From Bog-473 sp963745175 (GTDB lineage Bacteria > Actinomycetota > Acidimicrobiia > Acidimicrobiales > RAAP-2): a stretch of 64,000 bases of DNA. Shown here piece after piece: positions 47,496-57,881 of this stretch (positions within the stretch are counted from its first letter, which is position 1; each line of letters begins with the position of its first letter). Position numbers and translations under genes: made by a program. The stretch lies in contig CAVUWK010000005.1 of the NCBI GenBank assembly GCA_963745175.1, positions 248,001 to 312,000 of the forward strand, written 5' to 3'. The notes under the pieces are model-generated. The model had not been told where the DNA came from and searched no databases. It saw only the letters and a program-made list of their open reading frames with translations.

Positions 47496-48047
47496 ATGGT
47501 GGAGGAGCAGCTCGCAGACTGGCTCGAGGACGGCTACGTGGCCTCCTTCCGGACCGCGTGCTTGATCCTGGGCAACCGGGCCGACGCCGAGGAGGCGGTG
47601 CAGGATGCCTACCTGCGGGCCTGGCGCTTCCGCGACTCCCTCTCGTCGGTGCCGAGCATCCGGCCCTGGCTCTACCGCGTGGTCGTCAACTCCTGCTACT
47701 CCAAGCTGCGCCGGGAGATCCCCCATCGCGACCGCCGCGCCGGTGACGAGCCGCTGGCCCACGTGCCCGCACCGGACACCGACACCGAGGCCCGGGCCGA
47801 GCAGGGCGAGGTGGCCGACACCGTGCTGGCCGCGTTGGGGCAGCTCCCCCTGTCGCTGCGCGTCCCGGTCGTCCTGCGCTACTACGCCGACCTGAGCGAG
47901 CGCGACATCGCCCTGGCCATCGGCCGGCGCCCGGGCACCGTGAAGTCCCGCCTGCACGAGGCCCGCCGCCGCCTGGCGGCCGACCCCGCCCTGTGCGCCC
48001 TCGCCGGCGCCGGGGACGCACCGCGTTCCGAGGAGACCGGACCATGA
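47496..48047 (+). CDS. ECF RNA polymerase sigma factor
   Basis: 183 aa. Region 2 has GNRADAEEAVQDAYLRAWRF and IRPWLYRVVVNSCYSKLRR; region 4 has LPLSLRVPVVLRYYADLSER and GRRPGTVKSRLHEARRRL. A SigE/SigM-like ECF factor. Its stop overlaps the ATG of the DUF4349 gene (ATGA), so that product is the likely cognate anti-sigma or co-regulated membrane partner. Confidence 0.9.
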   Translation: MVEEQLADWLEDGYVASFRTACLILGNRADAEEAVQDAYLRAWRFRDSLSSVPSIRPWLYRVVVNSCYSKLRREIPHRDRRAGDEPLAHVPAPDTDTEARAEQGEVADTVLAALGQLPLSLRVPVVLRYYADLSERDIALAIGRRPGTVKSRLHEARRRLAADPALCALAGAGDAPRSEETGP

Positions 48048-49280
48048 CCATGCTCGACGACGACCGCCTCGCCTCGCTCTTCGCGCGCGCCGGGGCGGCC
48101 TTCGACGTCCCCGCGTCGGGCCCCGACGACATTCTGGCCCGGGCCGCCGGCCGCTCGCCGGTGCTCGCGGACGGCGCCGATGACGGTGTCGCCATGGAGG
48201 GGCCGGCGTCTCTCGACCCTCCCCGGGAAGGCCGCGTCCGCCGCATCGCCGCGGTCGGCCGGCGCCACCGGATGCTCTCGGTGGCCGCTTCCGTCGTCGT
48301 CGTCCTGGTGCTCGCCGGTGCGGTCGGGCGCGCTGCTGCGCGGCCCGTCCCACCCGACCGTGACCACCGGGCTGGGCAAGGCGAACGTCGAGGTGCCGGC
48401 GCACGGGCCCGCCACCACGATCCCGCCCGGTGCCACGAAGGGCGCGACGGGTTCGTCGAGGCCCGGCGCCGCCGCGCCGTTCAGCACGAACACGCCGTCT
48501 GCCGGCGCGGGGTTGTCTTCGGGCGGCGCCATCCTCCACTCCCAACGCGCCGTCGACCGCCCCCACGCTGCCGAGCGGCGCGGTCGGCCAGTCCGCCAAG
48601 ATCGAGCAGACCGGATCCCTCGGCCTGACCGTCGGGCGCGGCAACCTGAGCCGGACGGTCTCGGAGCTGACCAACCTCGCGACCGCCTACGGCGGCTTCG
48701 TCGCCAACTCGCAGACGCAGTCGGGCGCCGCCACCGGCAGCACCCCCTCGGGGAGCGTGACCCTCCAGGTGCCGGTGGACAGCTTCGCGACGGTGCTGCA
48801 CCGCGCCCAGGCCCTCGGGAAGACCTCGGACCTGACGACGAAGGCCACCGACGTCACCGGCCAGTACGTCGACCTGCAGTCGCGCATCACCGCGCTTGCA
48901 GGCCAGCCGCCAGCAGTACCTGACCATCCTGGCGAAGGCCACCACGGTGGGTGACGTCCTCTCGGTGCAGGAGCAGCTGGACACCATTCAGTCCCAGATC
49001 GAGCAGTTGCAGGGCCAGCTGCAGGTGCTGACGAGTGAGACGTCGTACTCGACGCTCACGGTCACGCGTCAGCGAGCGCACACCGTCGCCGCAGCCGGCA
49101 CCGCTCCCCGAGTCAGGGCTGGTGCGGGCGTGGCACGACCAGCATCGGCGGCTTCGTCGCCGGCGTCGAAGGCGTGATCCGCCTGGCCGGGCCCCTGCTC
49201 TTCGCCCTCCTGCTGCCTCGGTGCCGTCGCTGGCCGGCGGCCGCGCCCTGTGGCGGCGCTACCAGCGCCACAACTTGTAG
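48044..49280 (+). CDS. DUF4349 membrane protein, putative anti-sigma partner (multiple frameshifts)
   Basis: About 410 aa assembled from several frames. Cytoplasmic N-terminus MTMLDDDRLASLFARAGAAF, a membrane segment (RMLSVAASVVVVLVLAGAVG), a Thr/Ser/Pro linker, then the DUF4349 domain (LGLTVGRGNLSRTVSELTNL, SVTLQVPVDSF, TDVTGQYVDLQSRI), a coiled-coil with QEQLDTIQSQIEQLQGQLQV, and a C-terminal membrane helix. Frame changes near 48330, 48530, 48900, 49090 and perhaps 49230. The N-in/C-out layout and overlap with the sigma gene suggest an extracytoplasmic-stress anti-sigma factor; no zinc-finger is seen. Confidence 0.65.
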
Positions 49281-49290
49281 GGCGTCGGGG

Positions 49291-50767
49291 TCAGACGCCG
49301 ATGGGGGCGGCCAGGGGGATGCCGGGCATCGACACCACGCCCACGCCGCCCGACGGGCCGGCGTCCTCGCTCACCGCCATCGGCCCGGACGCGCGCACCA
49401 GAATCGGCTCGAGGCCCACGGCCGTGAGGGCCGAACCGTCCACCACGACCACGGTGCCGGCGGCCAGCGAGCCCGTGGCCACCACGTGCTGGCCCGAGCC
49501 GGCCATGGCGAACGCGGTGTAGCTCTCGGTACCCCCCGACGTGTTGAGCAGCGCCAGGGACGCGGGAGCGGCCCCGCTCACGGCGGGACTGGTCGCCGTG
49601 CCGGGCGGGGGCACGACCCACTCGCCGGTCGGAGACGTGGTGCTCAGGCCGTCCACGGCGACGGTCATGCCGGACTCGGGCGACCGACGACGATGGCGGA
49701 AGGTTGACCGTGCGCGCCACGACGACACCGGACCCACCGGAGGCGTCGATCGAGGTGGCGTAGGTCTCGCCGCCGGGGATCCGCGTCTGCGCGCTGGTGC
49801 CCAGCGCCCAGGTCGTCCCGGGCAGGACCTTGTCGGTCAACGGGGCCAGCGGGCCCGACGGCAGGCGGAAATGCACCGTCACCGTCTCGGTCGACGTGCC
49901 CGGGTTGAAGACGTCGACCTCGGACGTCCCGCCGGCGACCTCCTGGCCCTGGGGGATCGTCCAGTGCGCCTGCGGTCCGCGACGCCCGGGACCAGCGAGA
50001 GCCCGCCGGGGGTCCCGCCCGGGCCCACGAACTCCTGGACCTCCGACGCGACGACACGGCCCGTCCGGGTGGAGACGACGGTGCTGACGGTGCGAGATCT
50101 GCTGCACCTCCGACGCCACGTTCTCGACCGCCACCTGACCCGCCGGCAGCACGATGCCCTGGTAGTTGATCGGGTGGACCATCCCGCTCGGCGTCAGGAA
50201 GCTGAGATCGACCACGACCGGCGTCGACGTGGGATTGAGCAGCGAGACGTAGAGCTCGTTGGCGGCCGCGGTGGAGCCGCCGGCGACGTACCACCGGGCC
50301 GATGTCGTGCTCTGGCACGGCGCCTGGGACCAGCCCAGCGAATTGTCCACCGTCTGGGACACCGCCACGCCGCCGCCCGACGTGATCACGCTCTCGGACT
50401 CCCAGGAACCCGACGACAGGGCGGGGATGGTCGGGGCCGCCACGCCGCTCGCCGGGACGGCCACCGCGGCATGGGCGGTGGCGCCCGAGTCCGTGACGGC
50501 GGTGATAGTCGCGGTGACCGGTCGCGTCGTCGTATTGGTCAGCACGAGGGAGCCGGGCGACACGCCCGCCCGCAGTGGACTGGCCGGTGCAGTACCAGGC
50601 CGACGACTCCGCATCGGGCGCTCCGACGAGCGCGCTGGGGTTGGTGCGGCGCCGGCCGGCGCCGGCGTCCCGCGCACGCGGACGGCGACGGCGACACCGA
50701 CCACGACGAGCACAACGACCGCCGCGACGCGCCACCGGTGTTCGCGGCTGTGATGAGCCGGCGTCAC
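49291..50767 (-). CDS. DUF5719 family secreted/anchored protein (frameshifted)
   Basis: About 490 aa from GTG. A membrane anchor (RWRVAAVVVLVVVGVAVAV) precedes beta-rich segments: SSAWYCTGQSTA, GSLVLTNTTTRPVTATITAV, ARWYVAGGSTAAANELYVSL, HWTIPQGQEVAGGTSEVDVF. The WYC and NP(G/T)S elements are DUF5719-like. Frame changes near 50640, 50580, 50092, 49985 and 49700. In actinobacteria DUF5719 genes follow a giant GT2 gene, as here, which implies a role in envelope glycan assembly; molecular function unknown. Confidence 0.6.
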
Positions 50768-50801
50768 GAGGCCATCGTCTCGGTGACGGTGAGCGGCGGC
50801 G

Positions 50802-53800
50802 TCAGCCGTAGGCCGTCGGGTGGAGCGTGCCCTCGACGGTGTCCGCGCCGGCCGCAGGCGACCGATCACGGCGCCCGCCAGCACGCACCCAGGCCGCCAG
50901 CTCGAGCAGGACCGCCAGAGGGACGAAGGGGAACTGCGAGAGCGAGAGCGTGGCCGGTGCCCTCGGCTTCACCGCGTATTGCGCCGCCCAGCCGAACGCC
51001 GGCTGCTGCGCCACCGTGTGGCCGTCGAGGGTGAGGGCGAAACTCCCCGCCGGCGCGTACCCCGCATAGAGGGTGCCCGCCGGCACCGATCCGGTGGCCG
51101 GCGCGCCGTCCGCGAGCGAGCGGAGCACGGGCTGCCAGCCCACCACGTCCGCCGCACCCGGGTAGGACGAGGCGCGTGCACCGGCAGCGGGGTGGCACGC
51201 GCCGCCGTCACGGGCATGTCCTCGCCGTTCTCGTAGACCTGTACGCCGATCACGCCCGGCACGACCTGCAGGTCGTCCTGCTCGAGAAGGTCCGTGCTGA
51301 GCCCGGCCGGCGGCGGCGCGCTGACCGACGCGGCGGCTCGTGCCCACCAAGGAAGGGGCCAGCCCGTCGACCACGACCACGTAGCGCACGCCGGCCGGCG
51401 CCAGCAGCCGGCCCAGGTGCACCGTGCCGCCGGCGACGGCCAGTCGGACCGCGTTGGCCACCTGGTCGGCCGGACCCGGACCGGCGGGCGTGAACACCTG
51501 GGCCGAGTCGGGCAGGTCCTCGGGGGTCAGCGCGTAGGCCAGGCCGGGCTCGCACCGACCAGCCACCCGACCGGCAGGGCCCGCGGGTCACCGAGCCAAA
51601 GGACGCGGGCCACGCCCGGTGCTGGGGCGGTCGAGGAAGGCCAGCGGTTGCTCGACCCCCTGCGACGGCAGGTCCCAGCGACCGCCGACCGCGCCGCCCA
51701 GCACGGGGAGGAGGCCGACGGCGACGAAGACGAGCGCCGCCGCGCTCGACCAGCTGGCGCCACCCGAACTCCCGCCCGCTCAGGTCGTTCTCGAAGGCGG
51801 CGATGCCGATGCCGACGCAGGCCGCCACGGCGAGCGCGGCCGGCGCCAGCACCACCGTCTCGGAGGGCGTGAAGGACCCGAGGTCGCCGCGCGACGCGGC
51901 GAAGGCCAGACCCCACGACCCGAGCGCCATGACCCACAGGCGCGCCGCCCAGGCCAGCCGGGTGCCCCGGGCGAGGAGGAGCGGGAGCGCGGCGGCCACC
52001 ACCAGCAGCCAGGCGATCGGTGAGCGGGCCGCCGGACCGACGGCGAAGCGGATGACCTCGCCCCAGTTCGGCGCCGTGGCGCCCGAGACGGGGAGGCCGA
52101 AGATGGCGACCGACCCCTTCCCGGCCAGCACCGTGCCGATCACCCAGGGCAGCGCGAGGGCGAGTGCGACGGCGACCGCCTGCAACGCCACCACGAGGAC
52201 GCGCCACGTCGGCTCGCGCGCGCCCGACGAGGACGGACCCCACCATCCAGGCCACCGCGGCGACGAGGACCATGGGGACGACCGCGGGCGCGAAGCCGCC
52301 GCGGCGGCGATGACGGCGCCGAGAACGGCGACCTGCCCCGCCGGCCGGCTGCGCCAGCGCGGCCCGGGCGCCACGGCGTACGGCGCCACCCCGGCTGCCC
52401 GGGCCAGGAGGAGCGCGATGAACGGGAAGGCCGCATAGGCGACGAGCCCGTCCCAGCGGCCCGTGCCGAGCGCGCCGTAGGGCAACGGCAGCCCGAGGTA
52501 GCAGATGATGGTGACGACGCGCGCCCGGGGCGACACGAGCGGGCGCATGAAACGCGAGACACCCCAGGCCCCGAGCGGGATGCAGCCGAGGAGCAGGACT
52601 CGTTGCAACGTGCCCATGGCGCCGAAGAGCACGGTGCCGCCGATGCCCACGAGCCCGAAGGCGGGCGAGGCCGGAGCGGTGGTGCCCACGCCGACCGACT
52701 GCCAACCGGAGAAGAAGTGGTGCCAGCTGGTCGACCACGATGGGAGCGGGGCCAGCTGGCCGACCAGGGGCAGGGTGCCGAAGAAGAGCTCACGGGTGCC
52801 GATCACGACGACGAGGAGCGCAATGACCAGGGCGACGGCGCGCTGGCGCCCGGTGCCCAGCGGCGCGCGAGCGGACCCGGCGGCCGAAGCGGTCCCGCCC
52901 GGCCCGCCGGCCCAGGTCGTCGAGCTCGTCGAAGTCGGCGTCCTCGCTGAAGGCCGACCCGACGCTCCCGGTCAGGACGGCCACCGAGGCCACCCGCTCG
53001 CCCTCCTCTCGTGCTCGGGCCGCTCCCGCGTGGCGGCCACGGCGTTGGCGGCATCGAGGCCCTGGTGGGAGAGCCGGCTGACGTAGCTCGAAAGCCGGGC
53101 GCTTCCCCGGACCTGGAGTCGGCGCACCTCGGCGTCGGGAAAGAGGCGATGTTCGGCCACCTCGCCCCGCAGCACAGAGATCTCGGTCAGCCGGCGGGCG
53201 TTCCAGCGCCACGCGCCGGTCACGGCCCGCGCCCGGTCGCGGTCGCGGGCGAACACGGCGATGACGACCTCGCCGAAGGCCAGCAGTGCGGCCTGCGGGA
53301 GCACCCGCAGCAGGCGTGAGCCGGGTGTAGCACTTGAGCACGGCGCGGAGCTCGTGCCGGCGCTGGAGCGATCTGCAGGGTGACGGGGCGCCGGCCGTCG
53401 CGCTCGGGCGGCACCGCCAGCGGCTCGAGTCCACCGGCGACCGCCTCGCGGTGGCGCACCCGAGCCTCCGGGGCCACCACCACCCGCGAGCCGGCGACCT
53501 GGCTCCGCCACGACAGGTCGAGGTCCTCCCCCATCGCCACGATCCCGGCATCGAAGCCCTTCAGCTCCGCGAAGAGATCGGCCCGCACCAAGATGCACCC
53601 GCCCGGTGCGACGAAGACGTCGCGCACGGCGTCGTGCTGGCCGTGGTCGACCTCGCCTTCGAGGATGCGGTCGACCACGGCGCCCGTCTTGTCGCAGCTC
53701 ATGCCGACGTGCAAGAGGATGCGGGGGTCGTCCCAGTTGACGAATTTCGGTGACACCACGCCCGCGTTGGACCGGTACGACTCCTCGACCAGCTTGTGGA

Positions 53801-54107
53801 CCGCGTCGGGGTCCAGGGCCACGTCGTCGTGGCAGAGCAGGAAGAACGCCGCCCCCTCCACCATGCCCAGGGCCTCATTGGAGGCGGCGGCGTAGCCGGG
53901 CCGCCCCGGCAGGTGTCGCACGAAGGCGTCGGGCAGCACGCGGGCCACCCGGTCCGTGACCGCGGGATCGTCCGCCGCGGTGGACAGGACGAGGACCGAG
54001 AGCTCCTCGTAGTCCTGGGCCGCCAGCGAGGCGAGCGCCTCCTCGAGCCAGGGTCCCGGGTCGGTCGTGACCACGACGGCGACCACGGCCGGCACTTGGG
54101 CGTCCAT
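50802..54107 (-). CDS. Giant GT2-family membrane glycosyltransferase (frameshifted)
   Basis: About 1100 aa. The GT-A domain (PAVVAVVVTTDPGPWLEEAL, FLLCHDDVALDPDAV, GGCILVRADLFAELKGFDAG, MGEDLDLSWR) is followed by a long polytopic part with ten or more helices (RELFFGTLPLVGQLAPLP, FFSGWQSVGVGTTAP, VVTIICYLGLPLPYGALGTG). The start is uncertain: ATG 54107 or GTG 54167. Several frame changes between 51.3 and 53.4 kb. Predicted to transfer sugars to a lipid-linked envelope polymer at the membrane; acceptor unknown. Its partner is the DUF5719 gene 34 bases downstream. Confidence 0.65.
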
Positions 54108-54186
54108 AAGGGGCCTGAGGCTATCCGGTCCGTCATCAGGCCCTTCAGGCACGGAATTCACCCCCACTGCTTGCTACTGTTTAACA

Positions 54187-54209
54187 TTCGTGATACTCTT
54201 GTACACGAA
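54187..54209. promoter_or_regulatory. Inverted repeat TTCGTG-N11-CACGAA
   Basis: Six-base arms at 54187-54192 and 54204-54209 lie in the AT-rich divergent gap between the GT2 gene and the small helical protein gene (start 54277). It may be a regulator site; the regulator is not recognised. Confidence 0.4.
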
Positions 54210-54276
54210 CACAGAGGCCTGCCGGCGGTTCCTGTGTCCCGATCGTCGGACTGAACCGACCAGACAGGAGGCTCCC

Positions 54277-54645
54277 ATGCCCGAAGTACCTACCAACATC
54301 ACCAACCTCTCCAAGGGTGTCACGGACCTCGCCCGCGACGCCGCATACGTCGCCGTCGGCCTCGGCGTGCTGGGCTACCAGCGGGTCCAGGTCCAGCGGG
54401 TCGAGCTGCAGAACCGGCTGTCCAAGGACCTCTCGCTCGACCAGCGAATGGGCGAGGTGCGCCAGGGTGTCGCCAAGGGGTTCAACCAGATCGACGACCT
54501 GGCCGAGACGGCCACGCAGTTCGTCGAGACGACCCTCCAGCCGCTGGAGGACATCCTGCCCTCCTCGGTCACGCAGGTGACGACGAAGGCCCGCGAGCAG
54601 GCCCGTGAGGTGCGGATCCAGATCCGCCAGCGCGTGAGCGCCTGA
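54277..54645 (+). CDS. Small amphipathic helical protein (phasin-like), unknown
   Basis: 122 aa with an excellent CAGGAGG ribosome binding site. A semi-hydrophobic helix (DAAYVAVGLGVLGYQRVQVQ) is followed by long amphipathic helices (DQRMGEVRQGVAKGFNQID, VTTKAREQAREVRIQIRQR). The profile resembles phasins or heparin-binding-like actinobacterial surface proteins. Unaffected by frame changes although its neighbours are. Confidence 0.6.
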   Translation: MPEVPTNITNLSKGVTDLARDAAYVAVGLGVLGYQRVQVQRVELQNRLSKDLSLDQRMGEVRQGVAKGFNQIDDLAETATQFVETTLQPLEDILPSSVTQVTTKAREQAREVRIQIRQRVSA

Positions 54646-54681
54646 GCAGCAGCACACACCATGTCGCGACGACGCTCGCCC

Positions 54682-55575
54682 TCAGTCCGCCTCCCACGAG
54701 GCCAGGACGTCGGCGAGCGTCGTCGCGAGTGGGATGACCGGCCGCCAGCCCGTCTGCCGCCTGCAGCCGCCCGGCGTCGCCGCGCAGCACGGGCACGTCG
54801 ACGGGCCGCACCAGCTCGGGATCGGTCTGGAGGCTGAGGTCGGCCTGCGCCAGCTCGAGCAGCAGCGCCGCCACCTCCGACATGGCGACGTCCCGGCCTG
54901 AACACACGTTGTAGACCTCGCCCGGGGTGCCGTGGGCGACCAGCAGCCGGTAGGCCGCCACCACGTCGCGCACGTCGGTGAAGTCACGCCGCGTGGTCAG
55001 GGTGCCCACCCGCAGCGTGCGGTTCCCGCTCCGACGGGCCTCCACGATCCGCTTGGCCAGCGCGGGGACGAAGAAGTTGGGTGACTGGCCCGGTCCGATG
55101 TGGTTGAAGGGCCGCACGACGATCACCGGCTGCCCGTAGCCGCGCCAGGCCTGGAGGGCCACCGCCTCGGCCGCCAGCTTGCTGGCCGCGTAGGGGCTCG
55201 CCGGCGCCGTGGGGGTGTCCTCGGCGAGCGGCAGTTGGCCCGGGGTGACGACCCCGTAGACCTCGGCCGAGCTGACGACCAGGATGCGGGGACTCCCGCT
55301 CGACCGAGCGGGCGGCCGCCAGGATCTCGGCCGTCCCGAGGACGTTGACGCGCAGCACCTGGCCGGGGTTCTCCCAGCTCTCGCCCACGTGGGTCATCGC
55401 GGCCAGGTGGTAGACGGCCTCGCGGCTCGACGTCGGCCATGACCCGGCGGACGGCGGCGCCGTCGGCCACGTCGGTCTCGATGTCGATGACCGCGACCTC
55501 GTCGCCCCGGTCCTTGAGGTGCGCGGCTAGCCACTGGCCGACGAAGCCCTTTCCGCCCGTGATCAGCGCGCGCAT
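54682..55575 (-). CDS. NAD-dependent sugar-nucleotide epimerase/dehydratase, GDP-mannose 4,6-dehydratase-like (frameshifted)
   Basis: About 300 aa starting MRALITGGKGFVGQWLAAHL with the GxxGxxG nucleotide-binding loop. Further blocks in shifted frames: MTHVGESWENPGQVLRVNVL, YGVVTPGQLP, SPYAASKLAAE (catalytic Tyr-Lys), VRPFNHIGPGQSPNFFVPAL, RRDFTDVRDVV. The NHxGPGQ and RDFTDVRD pattern fits GDP-4-keto-6-deoxymannose-type enzymes. Frame changes near 55430, 55300, 55190 and 54757. Provides deoxy- or epimerised sugars for the adjacent glycosyltransferases. Confidence 0.7.
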
Positions 55576-55585
55576 GCGCGGAACC

Positions 55586-56737
55586 CTACTGCGAGGCCGC
55601 CCGCGCGACCGCATAGGCCTCGCAGGTGGCGCGCGACGCTCGCCTCCCAGGTCCGCTCGCCCGCCACCGCGATCCCGAGCGCCCGGCGCGCCGTGGCGGG
55701 GCCCTCCTCGAGGGCCGTGTCCAGCGCGGCGGCCAGCCCGGCGACGTCGCCGGGTGGCACCAGGAGCGCCGCACCGCCCGGCCATCTCGGCCATCGCCGT
55801 GCCCTCCGTGGTCACGAGCGGCGCGCCGCAGGCCAGGGCCTCGAGTGCGGGCAGCCCGAACCCCTCCTCGAGCGCGGGGTAGGCCACCACCGACGCCTGG
55901 CGCAGGAGCGCCGGCACCGCCTCGTCGGGCAGGTAGCCGGTGCGCACGATCCGCTCGGGGTGGCGTGGCCGCGGCCAGCGCGCGCTCGGTCTCGGCCATG
56001 CCCCAGCCGGTCTGGCCCCCGAGCACCAGCACGGCGTCGGGATGGGAGCGGGCCACCAGGTCGAACGCGGCGATCAGCGGAGCGACCCCCTTGCGGGGCT
56101 CGAGCGTGCCGACGAAGACGACCAGCGGCCGGTCGACCGGCACGCCCAGCGCGCCGAGCACGGCCCGGTCGGCCCCCTCGGCCGGCTCGGCGCGGCGTGA
56201 ACCGCTCGTGATCGACGCCGTGCGGCGCCACCACCACCGGGCACGCGGACGTCGCAACACGCCCGCAGCCGGTCCGCCGTGACCCGGCTGACGCAGACCA
56301 GCACGCCGGCCTGGCGCGCGGCGCGGCGGATGGCCCGGCGGAAGAAGGCCGCCTTCGAGCGCAGGTGCCATTCGGGATGGTCGAAGAAGGTGCAGTCGTG
56401 GATCGTCACCGCGCAGGGAACCGGTGACCGGGCCGGCATCGTGTAGTGCGGCCCGTGGTGGACCTGCACCCCGACGGAGCGCAGCACCGAAGGGAGGCGG
56501 AGCTGCTCGAAGCCCAGCCGGGCCGGCCGCGAGACGGGGACGTCGCCGCGCACCGACGCGCCGCCGGCGAGCTCGCGCCAGCGCTCCTCGTCGCCGTCGC
56601 CGCGCCACCAGCGTCAGCCCGACGTCGTCGCGCCCGGCCAGCCCGCGGGCGAGCGCCATGGTGTAGTAGCCGGCCCCACCCGGTCGTGCGGGGACAGCGG
56701 AGACGTCGAGCGAGAGGGCGAGGCGATCGTCCGTCAC
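55586..56737 (-). CDS. Family 4 glycosyltransferase (frameshifted)
   Basis: About 380 aa from a GTG overlapping the upstream stop (GTGA). N-terminus LALSLDVSAVPARPGGAGYY; donor-binding half VVFVGTLEPRKGVAPLIAAF, VLVLGGQTGWGMAETERAL; nucleotide-sugar site region EEGFGLPALEALACG. GT-B fold. Frame changes near 56590, 56450, 56240, 55960, 55775 and 55640. Second-to-last gene of the leftward glycan operon. Confidence 0.65.
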   Translation of the reverse strand: MTDDRLALSLDVSAVPARPGGAGYYTMALARGLAGRDDVGLTLVARRRRRGALARARRRRVGARRRPRLAAGPAGLRAAPPPFGAALRRGAGPPRAALHDAGPVTGSLRGDDPRLHLLRPSRMAPALEGGLLPPGHPPRRAPGRRAGLRQPGHGGPAAGVLRRPRARWWWRRTASITSGSRRAEPAEGADRAVLGALGVPVDRPLVVFVGTLEPRKGVAPLIAAFDLVARSHPDAVLVLGGQTGWGMAETERALAAATPPRADRAHRLPARRGGAGAPAPGVGGGLPRARGGVRAARTRGPGLRRAARDHGGHGDGRDGRAVRRSWCHPATSPGWPPRWTRPSRRAPPRRAGRSGSRWRASGPGRRASRATCEAYAVARAASQ

Positions 56738-57881
56738 CGCAGCGACCGCCACAGGTCGATGTGAGCCGTGGGCGGCGCCGCGCCAGGTGCGCGCCGACGC
56801 GTAGCGCGACGCCCCGGCGCGCCAGGTCGGCCCGCAGGGCGTCGTCGGTCAGGACGGCGACGAGCCCGCCGGCGATGTCGTCGACGTCGAGCGGGTCGAC
56901 GATCCGCGCCGGCGCGGCTCCGTCGCACCGAGGTCGTGCACGCTCGGCACCTCGTCGGACACCACGGTCGGGATGCCGGCGCGCATCGCCTCGAGGGGCG
57001 GCAGGCCGTAGCCCTCGGTCAGCGGCACGTAGGCAAAGGCGCGGGCCCGGCGGTAGAGCTCGGCCAGGACGGGTCGGGCACGGCGCCGGTGAAGACGACG
57101 TGGTCGGCCGGACGGGGCTGCCGCCGGCTCCGGGCCCCACCCGTCGGGCCCGACGATCACGAGTGGCCAGGGGCCCGGCAGCGAGCCGCGCACCTGCGGC
57201 CGAAGGCCCGCACGAGCCGGTCCACGTTCTTGCGCGGCTCGAGCGTGCCGACAGTGAGGAGGAACTCCCCCGCGACCCCGGCGCGGCGGAGGAGGGCATC
57301 GGCCGCCCCGGGATCGGGGGCGGGCAGGTGATCGGCGCCGCTCGGCACGACCGTGACCCGGGTCGCGTCAATACCCGCCGCCATGAGGTCGGCGGCCACC
57401 AGCCGGGACGGGACGACCAGCGACGCCCCCGACGCGCCGGCGCGCGAGCGCCGCCTCGTGCCAGCGCCGCCCCCGCGCGCGTCGTCGCGTCGGGATGGCG
57501 GCGCCAGGCCACGTCGTGGACCGTCACGACCAGCCGCGCCGCACTCGACGCCGGAGCCGGGGCGCGGCCAGCGACACCGAGTGCACGACGTCGAAGCCCT
57601 CCGGGCGCGTGGACAGCCCGTGGTCCCAGGCCCGGGTCAGCAGCGCGCCCGGGGAGCCGCGACGCGATGCACCGGCCGCCCGAAGGCGGCCAGCGGGTCG
57701 CGCTCGGCGCCGCCCCGGGCGCCCGGCTGGCCAGGAGCGTCACCTCGACCGCGTCTGCTCCGCCGAGCAAGGCGGCCAGCCCGCCGAGGAGGCCGCGCGC
57801 GTAGACGCCGATGCCGCCGGGCACGCGCCGGCGCAGCTGCTCGACGGCCAGGAGCACGGTCGGCGCCGATCGTTCAGCCAC
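56734..57881 (-). CDS. Family 4 glycosyltransferase (frameshifted)
   Basis: About 380 aa from GTG. N-terminus ERSAPTVLLAVEQLRRRVPG, GIGVYARGLLGGLAALLGG; later RLVVTVHDVAWRRHPD, EFLLTVGTLEPRKNVDRLVR and TEGYGLPPLEAMRAGIP. Standard GT4 donor-site pattern. Many frame changes, including near 57660, 57440, 57190, 57075 and 56930. Overlaps both neighbours by a few bases, indicating tight operon structure. Confidence 0.65.

Noticed and set aside
48300..49100. Programmed ribosomal frameshifting in the DUF4349 gene
   Set aside because: Several shifts occur in one gene without slippery heptamers or pseudoknots, and most genes to the right of it show the same problem, so sequencing indels are simpler.
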